A stretch of DNA of 64,000 nucleotides from Diplonema papillatum (taxonomy: Eukaryota; Euglenozoa; Diplonemea; Diplonemida; Diplonemidae), in NCBI GenBank assembly GCA_030068145.1, contig JAPJBO010000007.1, positions 620,001 through 684,000 of the forward strand, read 5' to 3'. The notes below the pieces were generated by a model. It did not search any database, was not told where the DNA came from, and was given only the letters and a program-made list of their open reading frames with translations. Positions 11,427 through 21,950 of this stretch are shown one piece after another. The stretch's first letter is position 1, and the number at the start of each line of letters is the position of its first letter. Both the position numbers and the translations under genes were made by a program.

Positions 11427-12634
11427 ATGGCTGCACTAGACGGGTTCGTCGACCATGTGGTCTCCATAATCACGAATGACGGGCGGCACCTGGTAGGAAC
11501 GCTCAAGGGGTTCGACCAAACGATTAACGTGATACTCAGTGAAAGCCACGAGCGAGTGTACCAGACTGACGAACCGGTGCAGCAGGTATGCAACACGTCC
11601 TTTACTTATACCGGCAAGCAGGTGGCATCTATGCACCTGCTTCGTATGAGTACTCCGTGGTGCCAATTCAAGTTGTCTGTGGTGCCTTAGGGGTTCGGTA
11701 CCATGATATGTTGGTCGTTTTCGGGTCCTTTAATCAGCTCAGTTCCCGAGTTTCCCGGGCGGACTTCTTAGTTGCCGTCCAGATCTGCCGACCTTGTGTG
11801 CGATCGAGTGCGTGTGACTCATGCCTTGCGCTGTTCACTCTGCCATCACGGTGTCATTTCCAGGGGGGAAAACTTCCTGACCCTTTACTTACTTTAAATG
11901 TTATAGCAAAGTGCGGCCGGGCTTCGCGCGTATTGGCAGCAGTTTGGGTTTTGGGCTCTGATGTGCCCGAAATTTGCGTTTTTTTTTGTCGTATAAGACG
12001 CTAGTATTAGAAGATTAATATTAACCGACTAGTGATATACTGTGAAACAGGGCCTGTCGCTCCATCACACAACCGCTCACGCTCTTGCTTACCCACCATG
12101 CCGCCCCCTAGCTTTCCGTGTCCAGAGGCGCCACGATGGAAATGTGGCAAACAGACGAAGATCATTAACAGTTGGTTCGTTTTCTACTTACCCTTTTACG
12201 CAGCGGCACTGAGACTGGAGCTAATTGCAGCACGAGACGCACGCCAAGGAGGAGAATATTATTGTATAAGCACCTGCTACGCCAGCTGCAAAAGATCAAA
12301 GGAAATAAATGTGCTGTAGCCCACACGAAACACAGGTGAATCTGGGTTCAGTGGCGGGCGTAAGCGTTCAACAAAAAAGACCCATTTTGTAGTTGTATTG
12401 TTTCTCCCCCTCTAGCCTCCTTCGAAGTAAGCACAAGGCAGTCCCTCGAGTTTTTTTTTTTTTTTTTTTTGCAAAGTTCCTCTACGAACGACCACAACGC
12501 GGCAGGTGGTTACAGGTCTCAGCATCATCCGAGGCGACGACATTGCGACGGTTGGTTTGCTGGATGAGCAGATCGACTCCACCCAGAACCTGGCAGCGAT
12601 CCGGGCCGAACCTATTAAACCAGTCAGGCACTGA
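11427..12634 (+). CDS. LSM8: U6 snRNA-associated Sm-like protein LSm8
   Basis: Two exons, 11427-11585 and 12506-12634, joined in phase 0, give 95 residues; human LSm8 is about the same size. LSm8 completes the nuclear LSm2-8 ring, which binds the U6 snRNA 3' end and stabilises it for splicing. Exon 1 holds the Sm1 motif (residues about 18-43: DGRHLVGTLKGFDQTINV, then ESHER, diagnostic of LSm8). Exon 2 holds Sm2 (SIIRGDDIATVG, residues 59-70) and a short tail ending KPVRH. The intron (11586-12505, 920 bases) starts CAG|GTATGC and ends GGCAG|GTGG. It contains an A-family repeat whose 22-base T run lies about 35 bases before the acceptor. The start at 11427 gives the normal family N-terminus. 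No B module lies upstream. Confidence 0.93.
12260..12473 (-). repeat. A-family repeat, copy 4, in the LSM8 intron
   Basis: Runs from GTATAAGCACCTGC to CAGTCCCTCGAG, followed by a pure T run. It lies antisense to LSM8 and ends about 35 bases before the exon 2 acceptor, so its T run may act as part of the polypyrimidine tract. Confidence 0.75.
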
Positions 12635-12970
12635 CCGGCCGTTCGTCGTCCAAGTCCCGCTGATTTTTGACACAACGGAGGGCAGAGCGCCCATCAAATG
12701 TAAGTCAAGCAATGAGCGAGCTGGCCTGTTCTAGGTCCCCCCGCTGCTTTTGACATGCAGCGCAGGGCCCCCTTATCGTGACGTCTTTCCGGAAAGCGGA
12801 TCATCATCATCACGCCGATGCCCCGTGCCATCCGAAAACGGGACCACCCGCAGCTGGAACAACAGGTGGGCCTGTGACCCGCTTTGAGACCTCTGGAGTG
12901 CCGTTTACGGGATACATGTCGGCTTCCTACTAATGGGGGACCAGGGCCCAAAAACCCAGTCAGGGCGCCG

Positions 12971-13466
12971 AGCCGCGCAGAAAGCTGAAGGGTTCGCTTT
13001 GCTGGTCTGCTCCGATTCCCGCTGTTTCTGACGTGGGGCACTGCGAAGGGGCCCCCGAAAAACTCTGCGGAGGGCAATAAACGGTTCAGCGAAAATCATC
13101 TTTCTCGAAGGAAATGGTCGTACAACCTCACGAACGCGTCTAAACACCCTGTATTTTCGGGGAAAAAGGCTTTTCGACCACAATTTGCTCAGTGCCCGTC
13201 AAGCCACGCCAAGCACCGAGCCGCGCAGAAAGCTGAAGGGTTCGCTTTGCTGGTCTGCTCCGATTCCCGCTGTTTCTGACGTGGGGCACTGCGAAGGGGC
13301 CCCCGAAAAACTCTGCGGAGGGCAATAAACGGTCCATCGAAAATCATCTTTCTCGAAGGAAATGGTCGTACAACCTCACGAACGCGTCTAAACACCCTGT
13401 ATTTTCGGGAAAAAGGCTTTTCGACCACAATTTGCTCAGTGCCCGTCAAGCCATTGCCAAGCACAG
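12971..13466. repeat. 248-bp tandem duplication
   Basis: AGCCGCGCAGAAAGCTGAAG begins at 12971 and again at 13219. The two units are almost identical through CTCAGTGCCCGTCAAGCCA, with a few substitutions and a one-base indel in a G run. The duplication lies just downstream of LSM8. Confidence 0.9.
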
Positions 13467-14530
13467 AGCAAGTCGAACAAGAGTTGAGGTTTTCGCCAGG
13501 TAGGGCTGCTAGTGTCCGTCGTCGAAGTCGGGCACCCGTTAATTCTCTTTGAGAGGTTCTGTCCATTCGACCTATGAGAATTACTCCCGTTTGTGTCGAA
13601 TTGCGAAGGCTTCCGTCGGATTTAGCTGACGTACAACTTCTGTTTTGTTTTGGCACGACAGCAGAATCTAAAAGCAGTGAGGGCGATCTGGCCGAGGAAT
13701 TGTCAGCGTCGGTTCTGGTAGTCGCGCACTCGAACCTAATTGGTGGAAAGGAGCTGAGCACGTCGAGCAACCGTGACGAGGCTGTGGTGTTCAGAGCGGC
13801 CATCAGGCTCTCGTGCTGACGGAACGACAGATAACGCAGACGGAGCACATCGTGGCGCCGCCGACGCTTGGTATCAAGATGGCTTCGACGATCAAGGGGA
13901 AGAGAAACGACGATTCGACGAAGAAGAGCCTGGTAGACACACAGCAGAACCTAGCAGAACCTCTAGCCTCCGTTGAAATAGGCACCCTCGGCGGCCCTTT
14001 CAAGTATCTTTTGGCTACCAGCAGGAGCAGCCCGAAACATTTGGAGCAGAGGCCATTTCATCGAGCTAGCCACTCAGACTAGGATTCGAAGCTTTTCGCT
14101 TGCTACCGTTCAATTCTCGCTGTGTCACCTGTTCGCCGTCTCCCGCTGCAATGGACACAACGCTCGGACAGGTAGTCACCCTGCCTACGGCGTTGCATCA
14201 GCAAATCCAGAAAAGAAAACGACAGAACCCAGCTTCGTGTGCTTAGTGACCGCACGGCATGTCTCGCGGAAGTGGATGCAAACATTTTTCCCTTCTATTC
14301 AGAACAGAAGGAAAGAGTATTCTGCGTTACTTCCAGGGTGGGAGAGAAATTGGGAGCGAGGGAGCAACAAGGGCAAACAGCATATCTTGCTACGATAGAA
14401 GATGCTGACTAGGGCTAGCACGAGTGACAGAGGGAACCAGCCTGTATTGCACACACGGTACCAAGAAGACAGACATGCGGCACCTTACTGAGGAGGGCCT
14501 ACCGTAAGTAAGGCATGCAGACAATGGCCG
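13467..14530. other. intergenic, no gene assigned
   Basis: Open stretches exist at 13574-13819 and 13813-14082 on the + strand, the second including MASTIKGKRNDDSTKK, and one long minus-strand frame spans the duplication. None shows a recognisable family. One or two may be untranslated or exonic pieces of an unrecognised gene. Confidence 0.3.
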
Positions 14531-14693
14531 AAACCACCAATGACCAAGGTACCCACCGATTCTCTTACCTCGTGTAACCACCACCCTTACGTCGCTCAGA
14601 GCACAAAAGATATCTTCCCATATGGACGAAGGTCACCCGGAGACTTTAAAACCCCGGAGTTTCAAGCGAATTTCCACCCTGAGAAGGTGAAGG
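14531..14693 (+). repeat. dispersed module B, copy 3 (subtype a)
   Basis: Closely matches 3441-3596 and 33765-33919. It begins AAACCACCAATGACCAAGG and ends ACTTTAAAACCCCGGAGTTT then CAAGCGAATTTCCACCCT. No gene start is recognised in the next 300 bases. Confidence 0.75.
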
Positions 14694-15108
14694 TGCACTG
14701 TCTCAGCTGTGAAGAAGCGAAATGCTGTGGTTAAATTGACTAGTTGGATTCCTCTTGTTCGTAACAGTTCCAAGCTGACACTTCATTACGGGCACAACAT
14801 GCAAGAAGGAACGTGGAAGAACTCGGGAGCCCGAGCGCCACTCACAGCACCTTCAATCTGAGTCCAGACCTAAACCCGCACTGACAATCCCGCGTGTGTC
14901 CTCGGAGCCAATCCTTTTCCCGAAGTTACGGATCCACTTTGCCGACTTCCCACCTACATTGTTCAACGAGGATGCGATTCGAGACTGCTGATGCACACAC
15001 ACATCAGGTAACGAGAGTTGTGCTCAGAAGCACGGTGTTAGTGCGCACCGGGGCTTGATCGTACCGAACACTGCAGGGCCAGAAAGAAAGAGGACAAGGG
15101 CAAGAAAA

Positions 15109-15724
15109 ATGGATCCGGGATGGATGTTCATCTGCATGTTCCTGTATGTTTTAATGTCTCTTCTGTGTGTACGCTACCGTGCACGAATCGTTTTCCCTCG
15201 CTTTTCGTCGTCTGATCAGTTGATGCAGATCGTGCGGTGTCTATTGTTGAACGAGAACACAACTCCCGACTCGTCAGCTTTGTGGTCTGGGTTTACATTT
15301 GCTCTGTTGCTTTTTACCGTACCGCTCCATTAACAAATCTGAACATATCCGCAGCTTTGGCGAGGTAGCAGTGATCCTGACGCTGATCATGCCGATGCCG
15401 TCAAACCGAATCAGGCAGTTTACTATCGGCACTCTGCGTGAAGTGTGGAACAAGTACCCGTACCTGAGGCACATGAGCTTCGTCATCATGCTTCTGGATC
15501 TGTACTTCCTGTACACCTCGGTTACTTTCATCTACGCCGACCACGCCTTCATGGACCAGACCCAGTACCGTATTCGCCTCTTCCGTGAGCAGCGGAACGC
15601 CTACCTGACGGGTTTCGGCCTCTTCTTGTTCTTCGTGCTGACGCGTCTGATGGACCTTCACACGCAGCTGTACCACGCTAGGGAGGCGCAGAAGCTGTCC
15701 GAGTCCCAGAAGAAGGCGCAGTAG
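15109..15724 (+). CDS. BAP31-like ER membrane protein
   Basis: Two exons, 15109-15143 and 15355-15724, joined in phase 2, give 134 residues. The donor is CCT|GTATGT and the acceptor CCGCAG|CTTT. The join is supported because only it yields the family N-terminus, WMFICMFLFGEVAVILTLIM, like the WTxxATFLYAEV start of BAP31/BAP29. Predicted membrane segments are at about 5-26, 52-72 and 96-113. The family signature RIRLFREQRNAYLTGF is at residues 84-99. BAP31 proteins sit in the ER membrane and help sort and quality-control membrane proteins. The C-terminus KKAQ fits a dilysine (KKXX) ER retrieval signal. The protein is short: the long cytosolic coiled coil of animal BAP31 is absent. The 211-base intron carries a fragment of a dispersed GATCAGTTGATGC repeat also seen at 7841 and 27005. 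Confidence 0.88.
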
Positions 15725-16061
15725 AAGAAGACTTTCGACTGCGCGTGGAGGAGGATATGCAGCACACAGTACTTCCACCCATACGAGGCCAGGCGACCCT
15801 GAGACCGCGCACACCATCGTATCCTGAAGTCTCTACTGGTCTCGTTGTCTGCGCACCGGGCGGCAACGCATCGTCGAGTATCTTTTTTACCACATGTTTA
15901 AAAGTGACGCCGCGATGTTGTATTTGGAAGATGGAAACGCGTACATTCGCGTTCCAATCTCGTCTTCGCAACCTATCTTTCTTGTCTTCTGACTCGGGTC
16001 CGAAGGCACCCACGAACGAGAGAACCGCACTTTTGCAGCGGGACTCAGTACTGTTTTTCGC
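15725..16061. other. 3' flank of the BAP31-like gene
   Basis: No further gene is seen. The sequence is probably the 3' untranslated region and spacer before the foldback structure. Confidence 0.4.
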
Positions 16062-16075
16062 TTTTTTTAAAGGGC

Positions 16076-16208
16076 TTTTTATCTAATAGCCACCTGCTAA
16101 CTTTTTATTTAGCTTATAGCCACCTGAAGTAAAACTTTTTAATTAGCTTATAGCACTTTCAAATCTTTTTATTTAGCTTATAGCCACAAAAACTTTTTAT
16201 TTAGCTTA
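16076..16208 (+). repeat. left-arm tandem repeat TAGCCAC...CTTTTTATTTAGCTTA
   Basis: Four or five degenerate units of 25-40 bases that share CTTTTTATTTAGCTTA and TAGCCAC. The array resumes at 17874 after the inserted element. Confidence 0.8.
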
Positions 16209-17873
16209 GGGTAGGCGGTTTTTTTTTGGCCCATGTCCGTCGGCCCACAGAAATTTACGCGCGCGCGCGCAAAAAAAAAAACTTTTCAGAAAAAAAAAAC
16301 TTTTGCCACAAGACTTTCTGCTACTGGATGTCACACCATATGTGCCGGCTATACTACTGGCCAGTCCGCTGTTGGCACTTTTGTGCCCGTTGTTGGTAGA
16401 ATTTCTGGACGATGAGCTCAAAGGTGAGTGTGAAGATGAACTTGATGTGTCCGAGGGGTTGCGGTGGCAGTCTAGAGTTCAACAGTCCTGAACGCCGCGC
16501 GGGGTGCGTTTCGACAAAACCTTCCATAGTCGGAGGCTGCAGATGATAGACGATGCCACAGGAGAAAAAACACTCGGGTTTGAACTCGAGATCGCGGTTC
16601 GCTGGGTACGCTGCGAACAATAAAGCAGTGACCCAGAGGACTGTCGATTGCGCGGGTGTCCGTCAATCTCTTATCTCTCTTCTGACATGCCCCATTGCGA
16701 TGTCACGGTCCTACCGAACCACCGTGCGAGAGCCTACTGACGGCTGGTCGGTGGCATTTCCATCGGCGAGAATAAGCGCCAGCTACCCGCAGATAGTATG
16801 GTGAACTTCAACTTCTGCTTTCCTCCACCTTGTGCAAGGATGGTTGCTCTCGCGGCTTCTGCGGCGGTCTGCTGTTGAAACCCCCAAAGGCGGACGTCGA
16901 CACCGTCACTTCGGGTGTAGTGGCTTTGTCAATATTACCCGAGTACACAAAGATGCCCTGCTTGGTGTAAACGGAGTTTGTCGGTACTCTGCCGACCCTC
17001 CTGTCAGCAAGCTTTAGCCAGTGGCCACCTTCTGATGCGTAGCAAACGGCGCCGGACTCACAAGATGTACCTCACCCACATCGAAAGAGACCATTGATGT
17101 CTCGACATCCGCACGGAGGGCAGGTGCTTCTAGCACACGGCAATTGGTTAGACGCCGTGTGCAACGAAGGCAGTTATGCTCAGGGATGTGCGGTCTAGAC
17201 TGTCAGGCGACGAGTGCCGTTTTCTTCGCAAATATACCGCGGCACAAGGCATTGCCGCCGGTCAAGTGCACTAAGTCGCAAGCACCGTGAACGCATCGCT
17301 TGCCCCGCGTCCTTTTCATGCCTCCTCAGTCGAGTCTCAGATACTAGTAGCTGCTTGAGGCGTCGGAAGGCATAGACGCGTGCACTGCCCCGGACTGGTT
17401 CTGTGTGATAATCGCACCACAGTGGCAAAACCTCCCGACATGCCTTGCCGGTAAAACCGCGCACACTTTCGAGGCTGAGGCTGTGCTTGTATCCCGCGTG
17501 CTTCGACTGCGTCCAGCAGGAGCTACGCAAATCTTGCTGTTTAGATTGACACCAACGTCAAAGTAGCACGATATTGCCTGCCCAGCGCACCGACCCAGCA
17601 CCGGGCATAGTCAGCTTCAAAGTCAATACACACTGAGGTAAACAAAGTCTACGCGATTTGCATCGCCGTGAAGTATCGGTGTGATGAACAGGTTTTCGAC
17701 TTTTCGCGAGCCGGACACGCTCGTGACTACGCCTGCAGTCGCTCTCACGACCGGTTCCAATGCACAGATCCCAAAAGTTTTTTTTTGGCAAAAGTTTTTT
17801 TTTTCCGGGGGTTCCCAAAAATTTACGCGCGCGCGGACATGGGCCAAAAAAAAAAAAAAAAAACCGCCTACCC
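16209..17873. mobile_element. Element I: 1,665-bp inverted-end element with TTA target duplication
   Basis: Starts GGGTAGGCGG and ends CCGCCTACCC. TTA flanks both sides (16206-16208, 17874-17876). Removing the element and one TTA rejoins TTTAGC-TTA-TAGCCAC, the exact arm repeat unit. Outer inverted repeats (16209-16239, 17834-17873) include GGCCCATGTCCG. A middle block, AAATTTACGCGCGCG, is in direct orientation at both ends (16240-16270, 17805-17835). Inner A/T blocks with ACTTTTGCCA are inverted again (16271-16309, 17773-17804). A 3-bp TTA duplication fits the PIF/Harbinger superfamily by known preference. The interior shows no transposase, so it is probably a non-autonomous copy. Confidence 0.85.
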
Positions 17874-17952
17874 TTATAGCCACAAAAAACTTTTTATTTA
17901 GCTTATAGCCAGGAGGTCCTGAAACTTTTTTTTAGCTTATAGCCACCTGGTG
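17874..17952 (+). repeat. left-arm tandem repeat, continued
   Basis: Continuation of the 16076 array on the far side of Element I: TTATAGCCAC, ACTTTTTATTTAGCTTA, TAGCCAGGAGG, TAGCTTATAGCCACCTGG. Confidence 0.8.
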
Positions 17953-17954
17953 AA

Positions 17955-18200
17955 AACTTGGTCGAAATTTTTGGTCAAAATTTTTTGGTCAAAAAATTTG
18001 GTCAAAAAAAATCGGTCAAAAATTTTGGGTCAAAAAAAATCGGTCAAAATTTTGGCCGAAAATGTTGGTCAAAAAAAATCGGTCAAAAAATTTTGGTCAA
18101 GATTTTGGGTCAAATTTTTTTGGTCAAAAGATTTTGGCCAAAAAATTTGTTCAAGAAGAATCGGTCAAAATTTTTGGTCAAAAAAGTTGGTCAATTGTTA
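17955..18200 (+). repeat. GGTCAAAA-type tandem array (left arm)
   Basis: Irregular units of 14-20 bases built on TTGGTCAAAAATTTT and AATCGGTCAAA. The inverted counterpart is at 19064-19210. A similar array occurs at 59580-59760. Confidence 0.85.
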
Positions 18201-19063
18201 GCCAATCTGAGAAAAATCACACACGGAATTCGAACCCAGAAAACCCTTTGCCGTGCTGTGCCAGCTACTGGAGTGGCCACACCTATTTGCACACGTTCAT
18301 CTTCGCTGCAGGTAGGGGTTTTCGGGCCCACCCGGAGCGAGTCCAACCTTCTCCACGTCTTATCATCTCATCACTCGAAACAGTCGTATCATCTTATCAT
18401 TGCTTGAATTTTTGGAGTCTGATACTCGAAACAGTCTAGATAGGGTCACCCACGTGTGTTTACGCCCGAAGGCTACATAAGAACCGACTTGAAAAATCGT
18501 CCACAAAGAGCTTGCCGCCGTTTGCGTTAAAGAGAGTGTCATCGAAAAGTACTCTGGTCTGAACTCTGCGAGCTATGTATCATGTTTCCCGGTTTCTCTT
18601 TCAGCACCCGTATGCTCGCAACATTCATGCCCGGTACTTCCAGTCTTTTAGCGTGTTGCACCCCTTGCTCCCACTACGGCCGTCCAGATGCCGCCGGGTT
18701 GCAGGAATCTGATAGTCCCTGTCACGAACACCGCCACGAACTCGCTGACGAAGAAGGTTGTTGGAGGTCAAGAGAGTTAACAACGCAATGGTTGCCAAAG
18801 TGTTGCGCCGCAAGTCGGCAGTCGCAAATCGGCAGAAAGGGGGTCCAAGTAAACGAGACCTATGCAAAGTTGAAATGGGATGAGATTAGACGCTACCCCA
18901 GAATCACCTTGACTCCCCCAAACGTATCCCACACATTGAAGCTTAAAACTTGCAACTTGAAACTTCGGCTAGAGTTCGAATCCAAATCGCACAGTTGTCA
19001 CAGTCAATGGCTGGGTAAATGGTTCGAATGCCGCCATGGGTGTGTTCTCAGGGATTGGAGTCT
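18201..19063. other. core of the foldback element
   Basis: Single-copy-looking DNA with no convincing gene. A tRNA B-box-like GGGTTCGAATTCC lies on the minus strand at about 18227-18239. Similar motifs on the + strand (AGTTCGAATCC near 18973, GGTTCGAATGCC near 19021) suggest tRNA-derived sequence at both edges. Confidence 0.4.
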
Positions 19064-19210
19064 AATTGTAGACCAAAAAAATTTGACCAAAAATTCGGCC
19101 AAAATTTTGACCAAAAAAAATCGACCAAAAATCGACCAAAAAATTGACCAAAAATTCGACCAAAATTTCGGCCAAAATTTTGCCAACTCAGAAAAATGAC
19201 CAAAAATTTG
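19064..19210 (-). repeat. GACCAAAA-type tandem array (right arm, inverted)
   Basis: Reverse complement of the 17955 array type: AATTTGACCAAAAATTCGG, AATCGACCAAAA and so on. The two arrays can pair into a long imperfect hairpin around the core. Confidence 0.85.
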
Positions 19211-19254
19211 CAAATGTGGCTCGAAGCTAATAAACAAGTTTTTTGTGGCTATAA

Positions 19255-20864
19255 TGGTGTGATCCACCCTGGGGTTTTTCCGGGTTTGTGCCGGGTTTGT
19301 GCCGGGTTTGTACCGGGGGGGGGGGTCCGGGTTTTTTATTTTTCTCTCCCCAGCACCCGCTAGCACCCTTGGTCGTGGAGATTTCAGGCTTCGCGGTGGA
19401 CTTTGCCACGTTTCATGATCGTCTGGTGCTCGTGGGGGTTTGTCCCGCACTTTGCGGTCCCTCGCCCTTCTGTCATAATCAGCCTACGGGCTTCGGTATC
19501 GTGTATATTTTGTCGGTTTGAGGCCCCTTCCGTAGCTTGAAAAACGGAAAGAGAAGCAAGCGATTCAGAACGAGGGACAGAAGTTCCCACGCTCAACCCG
19601 CTCGGCTGTGCCATCTAAACAGAAGTCGGCAACAAGCGGTTCGGACGGGCGGGTTCCCCGCCCATCAAGTACAACCGGTTTTCCCTCTCGCCTAGAAGGT
19701 GCTGTCGGATGGCTAAAGATGGCCTGAGCAGACTGCTACCTTTGGTTCCGCATCCTTTCAAACTGTGGCTGACCAAGCCGCTGTTTGAGCTCTGCAGGGG
19801 TTTCGATGCACTCCAAAATGCGGGTACCAACAGCCCCGGCAGCTGGGAGGAATGGCTACCGAGCATGGGTGCGTGGCGTTCGTGGACGCGCAACTGCATG
19901 CAAACAAGCGTCACGCAATTAGCAGAGGCAGGTCACCACTCGTTCTGCAGTGGAGTTAGCATTAGCTCAATGTGTCGGGAGCAGTAGTTGTCGACTGAAA
20001 AGTACCGCGGATGCAGAACATCGATGCAGACGATGATGCCGCAAATGCAGCTTTCTGCGAGCAGGCAAGATGGCAAGCGAGAGAGCGTGCCGTACCCCAG
20101 GCAGGTCGCTCGAAAACGGCGACCCGAAATGGAAAATTCACCCCCAGGAACAATACCCAGCGGACTGGAAGCGCAGGCAGGCCCGGATGGAAGCATGAGG
20201 TGAAGCAGATGGGACAGAGGAGCGGAAAAACGGGGCCGCACCAGTGGCAGACCCGGACGTTGGGGTTAAACAATCGAAGAAGAAGTGTAAAGACGAGGAA
20301 ACACCGACTCGGGCACACCGGCCGAGAACAGCCAATCATGGAACCCAGGGCACAATGGAGGCTACGGCGCGGTGGTGAAGTAACGAAGCTCGCTCGCTAG
20401 CATCCGGCAAGAGCCAGCATGACACATGAATTTGGAATTGATGCTTCATTTGGAAACAGCGAGGGCAGAGGGTTAATCTGCTTGTACTAGGCTCCTCGGT
20501 TCCCGTAGTATCGGGGGAGTTTGAGGCAATTGCTGGCTGGTGGTCGGTTGTAGTCCGTTGCGCCAAGCACAACCGGGCTTGCCCTCTAGAGGCTTTGGAA
20601 AATAGTGGTTCCTGTCTGTCAGAGATGTGCATTCAGCGCTGCAATGGCAAAGCATTCCAGGTACCTTCTGCGGTGGACCTACATATTAATTGGTGTTGGT
20701 TTTTACTCGACAGGACCCTGGTGCCGTCGGTTTAGCTTGATTGCAGCGATCACCTGCCATAACCTGAAGGGGTAGTGCAAAATAAAAAATCGGACCCCCC
20801 TTGAGTTTTTCCGGGTTTGTGCCGGGTTTGTGCCGGGTTTGCACCGGGCATATGGATCACACCA
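19255..20864. mobile_element. Element II: 1,610-bp inverted-end element with TATAA target duplication
   Basis: Outer 12-base inverted repeats TGGTGTGATCCA (19255-19266) and TGGATCACACCA (20853-20864) are perfect. TATAA flanks both sides (19250-19254, 20865-20869). Excision with one TATAA restores GTGGC-TATAA-GCTAAATAAAAAG, the right-arm repeat unit. A 49-base middle block with three CCGGGTTTGTG-type units is in DIRECT orientation at both ends (19269-19317, 20800-20848). Inner blocks GGGGGGTCCG plus TTTTTTATTTT are inverted again (about 19316-19344, 20779-20799). No transposase is recognised in the interior. Confidence 0.85.
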
Positions 20865-20945
20865 TATAAGCTAAATAAAAAGTTTCAGGCCCTCCTGGCT
20901 ATAAGCTAAATAAAAAGTTTCTTGGTGGCTATAAGCTAATTATCC
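20865..20945 (-). repeat. right-arm tandem repeat
   Basis: Reverse-complement units TATAAGCTAAATAAAAAGTT, with CAGGCCCTCCTGGC or CTTGGTGGC spacers, matching the left-arm array in inverted order. Confidence 0.8.
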
Positions 20946-20957
20946 CTTTTTTTAAAT

Positions 20958-21313
20958 AGGTACACTTGTACTGAAGGGGAACATCTCCGGAACAACGGTT
21001 GCACATTGGAAGAACGTTTAGCAGGAGCCGTTACAACAAGTGCAACCCCCAACTCCGGAAATGTTCGTTGACTCTCCCCAAGACAACGTTCCCGAGACGT
21101 GTTGCCTTTGGCAGATGAGAAGACAGAGGGAAACAGCTAACCCTCCTTTCGTTCTTCATCGCCTGCTAGCCTCTCACGGGTTCCTCATTTTTATCTGTCT
21201 TACCAGTACTGCGCGTGTCGTGTGCGTTACTCGGGGCGTAGCTTCGCTGAATACCGTCTGCAACCTGTCTTAAGTTACACCACCGGTGCTGCTGGTATTC
21301 CTTGCCAATGCGA
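20958..21313. other. spacer, fragments of dispersed repeats
   Basis: Contains the dispersed motif TGTACTGAAGGGGAACATCT then CCGGAA (compare 26480 and 26860) and ACTCCGGAAATGTTCG. No gene. Confidence 0.4.
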
Positions 21314-21318
21314 TGACT

Positions 21319-21498
21319 TGAGCCGGTCCATCCCCTCTTGATAGACCGTGATAGACCGAAGAATACAGCACCGGGCAATTCTATGCAGCTCTAGGGGCTA
21401 GGGATGGACCTGATAGACCGTGGTGGACCGTGTTTCACTGTGATACCCAGCGGCTGGCACTTCGATGCAGTTTCAAGAGATAGGGACGGACCGGCGCA
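21319..21498. mobile_element. D-family MITE with 5-bp target duplication TGACT
   Basis: About 180 bases with ends TGAGCCGGTCCATCCCC and GGGACGGACCGGCGCA, flanked by TGACT at 21314-21318 and 21499-21503. The interior holds ATAGACCGTGATAGACCG and GATAGACCGTGGTGGACC. Related copies: 36035 and 56057; subtype at 27476. Confidence 0.8.
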
Positions 21499-21950
21499 TG
21501 ACTCTCCACACGCTGGATGCGAAAAACGATGTGACCTTCCCCGGAAGCGCAGCAGGAGGACGCCTTGTTCAGAATATCCCTCGATAGCGCCTTGATGAGG
21601 CGTCGGGGTATATTGCTCTCTTGATCGGCATCACCTTGATATGCCTTGTTCGAGAATACACTCGCGACGTGTTCGGTACAAACACCTCCATGTCACCTTA
21701 CGAATCTTCGACAGGCAACAAAAAAAGCGAAGAAAGAAAACCCTCAAAAAGGCAAAAAGAGAAAAGAACAAAAAAGCAGCGCCGGAAAGGGATTAACACA
21801 GCAGCGAGGTTGAAGCTCCCAACCCCCCACCAGAGACCGGACAAAACGACGAAAGGGACCACCAGGGAGACGTATCGGCGTCAGGAAGTGAACCTGGCAT
21901 CGAACTTCGAGCAAGACCGAGTAGGAGGCAAGCTGTTGAGTCAAGAAGAA

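Larger units (their letters stand above)
16062..20957. mobile_element. composite foldback-type element with two nested insertions
   Basis: The two ends are inverted copies of a multi-repeat arm. The left arm has TTTAAAGGG, then units of TAGCCACCTG...AAACTTTTTATTTAGCTTA (16076-16208, 17874-17952), then a GGTCAAAA array (17955-18200). The right arm has the reverse order and strand: GACCAAAA array (19064-19210), TTTTTGTGGCTATAA, units to 20945, then CCCTTTTTTTAAA. The core is 18201-19063. Each arm carries one inserted element (16209-17873 and 19255-20864). With these removed the arms are roughly 470 and 280 bases. Long, variable, internally repetitive arms are typical of foldback (FB) transposons. 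No transposase is visible, so the structure would be non-autonomous. It may instead be a satellite inversion. Confidence 0.7.

Noticed and set aside
13189-13848. Minus-strand open frame of about 219 codons
   Set aside because: Spans half of the 248-bp tandem duplication, has no recognisable domain and opposes the direction of all supported genes.
21621-21950. Upstream in-frame extension of the cold-shock gene
   Set aside because: Lys-rich, AT-richer sequence unlike the GC3-rich coding part; more likely 5' UTR, so the start was placed at 21951.
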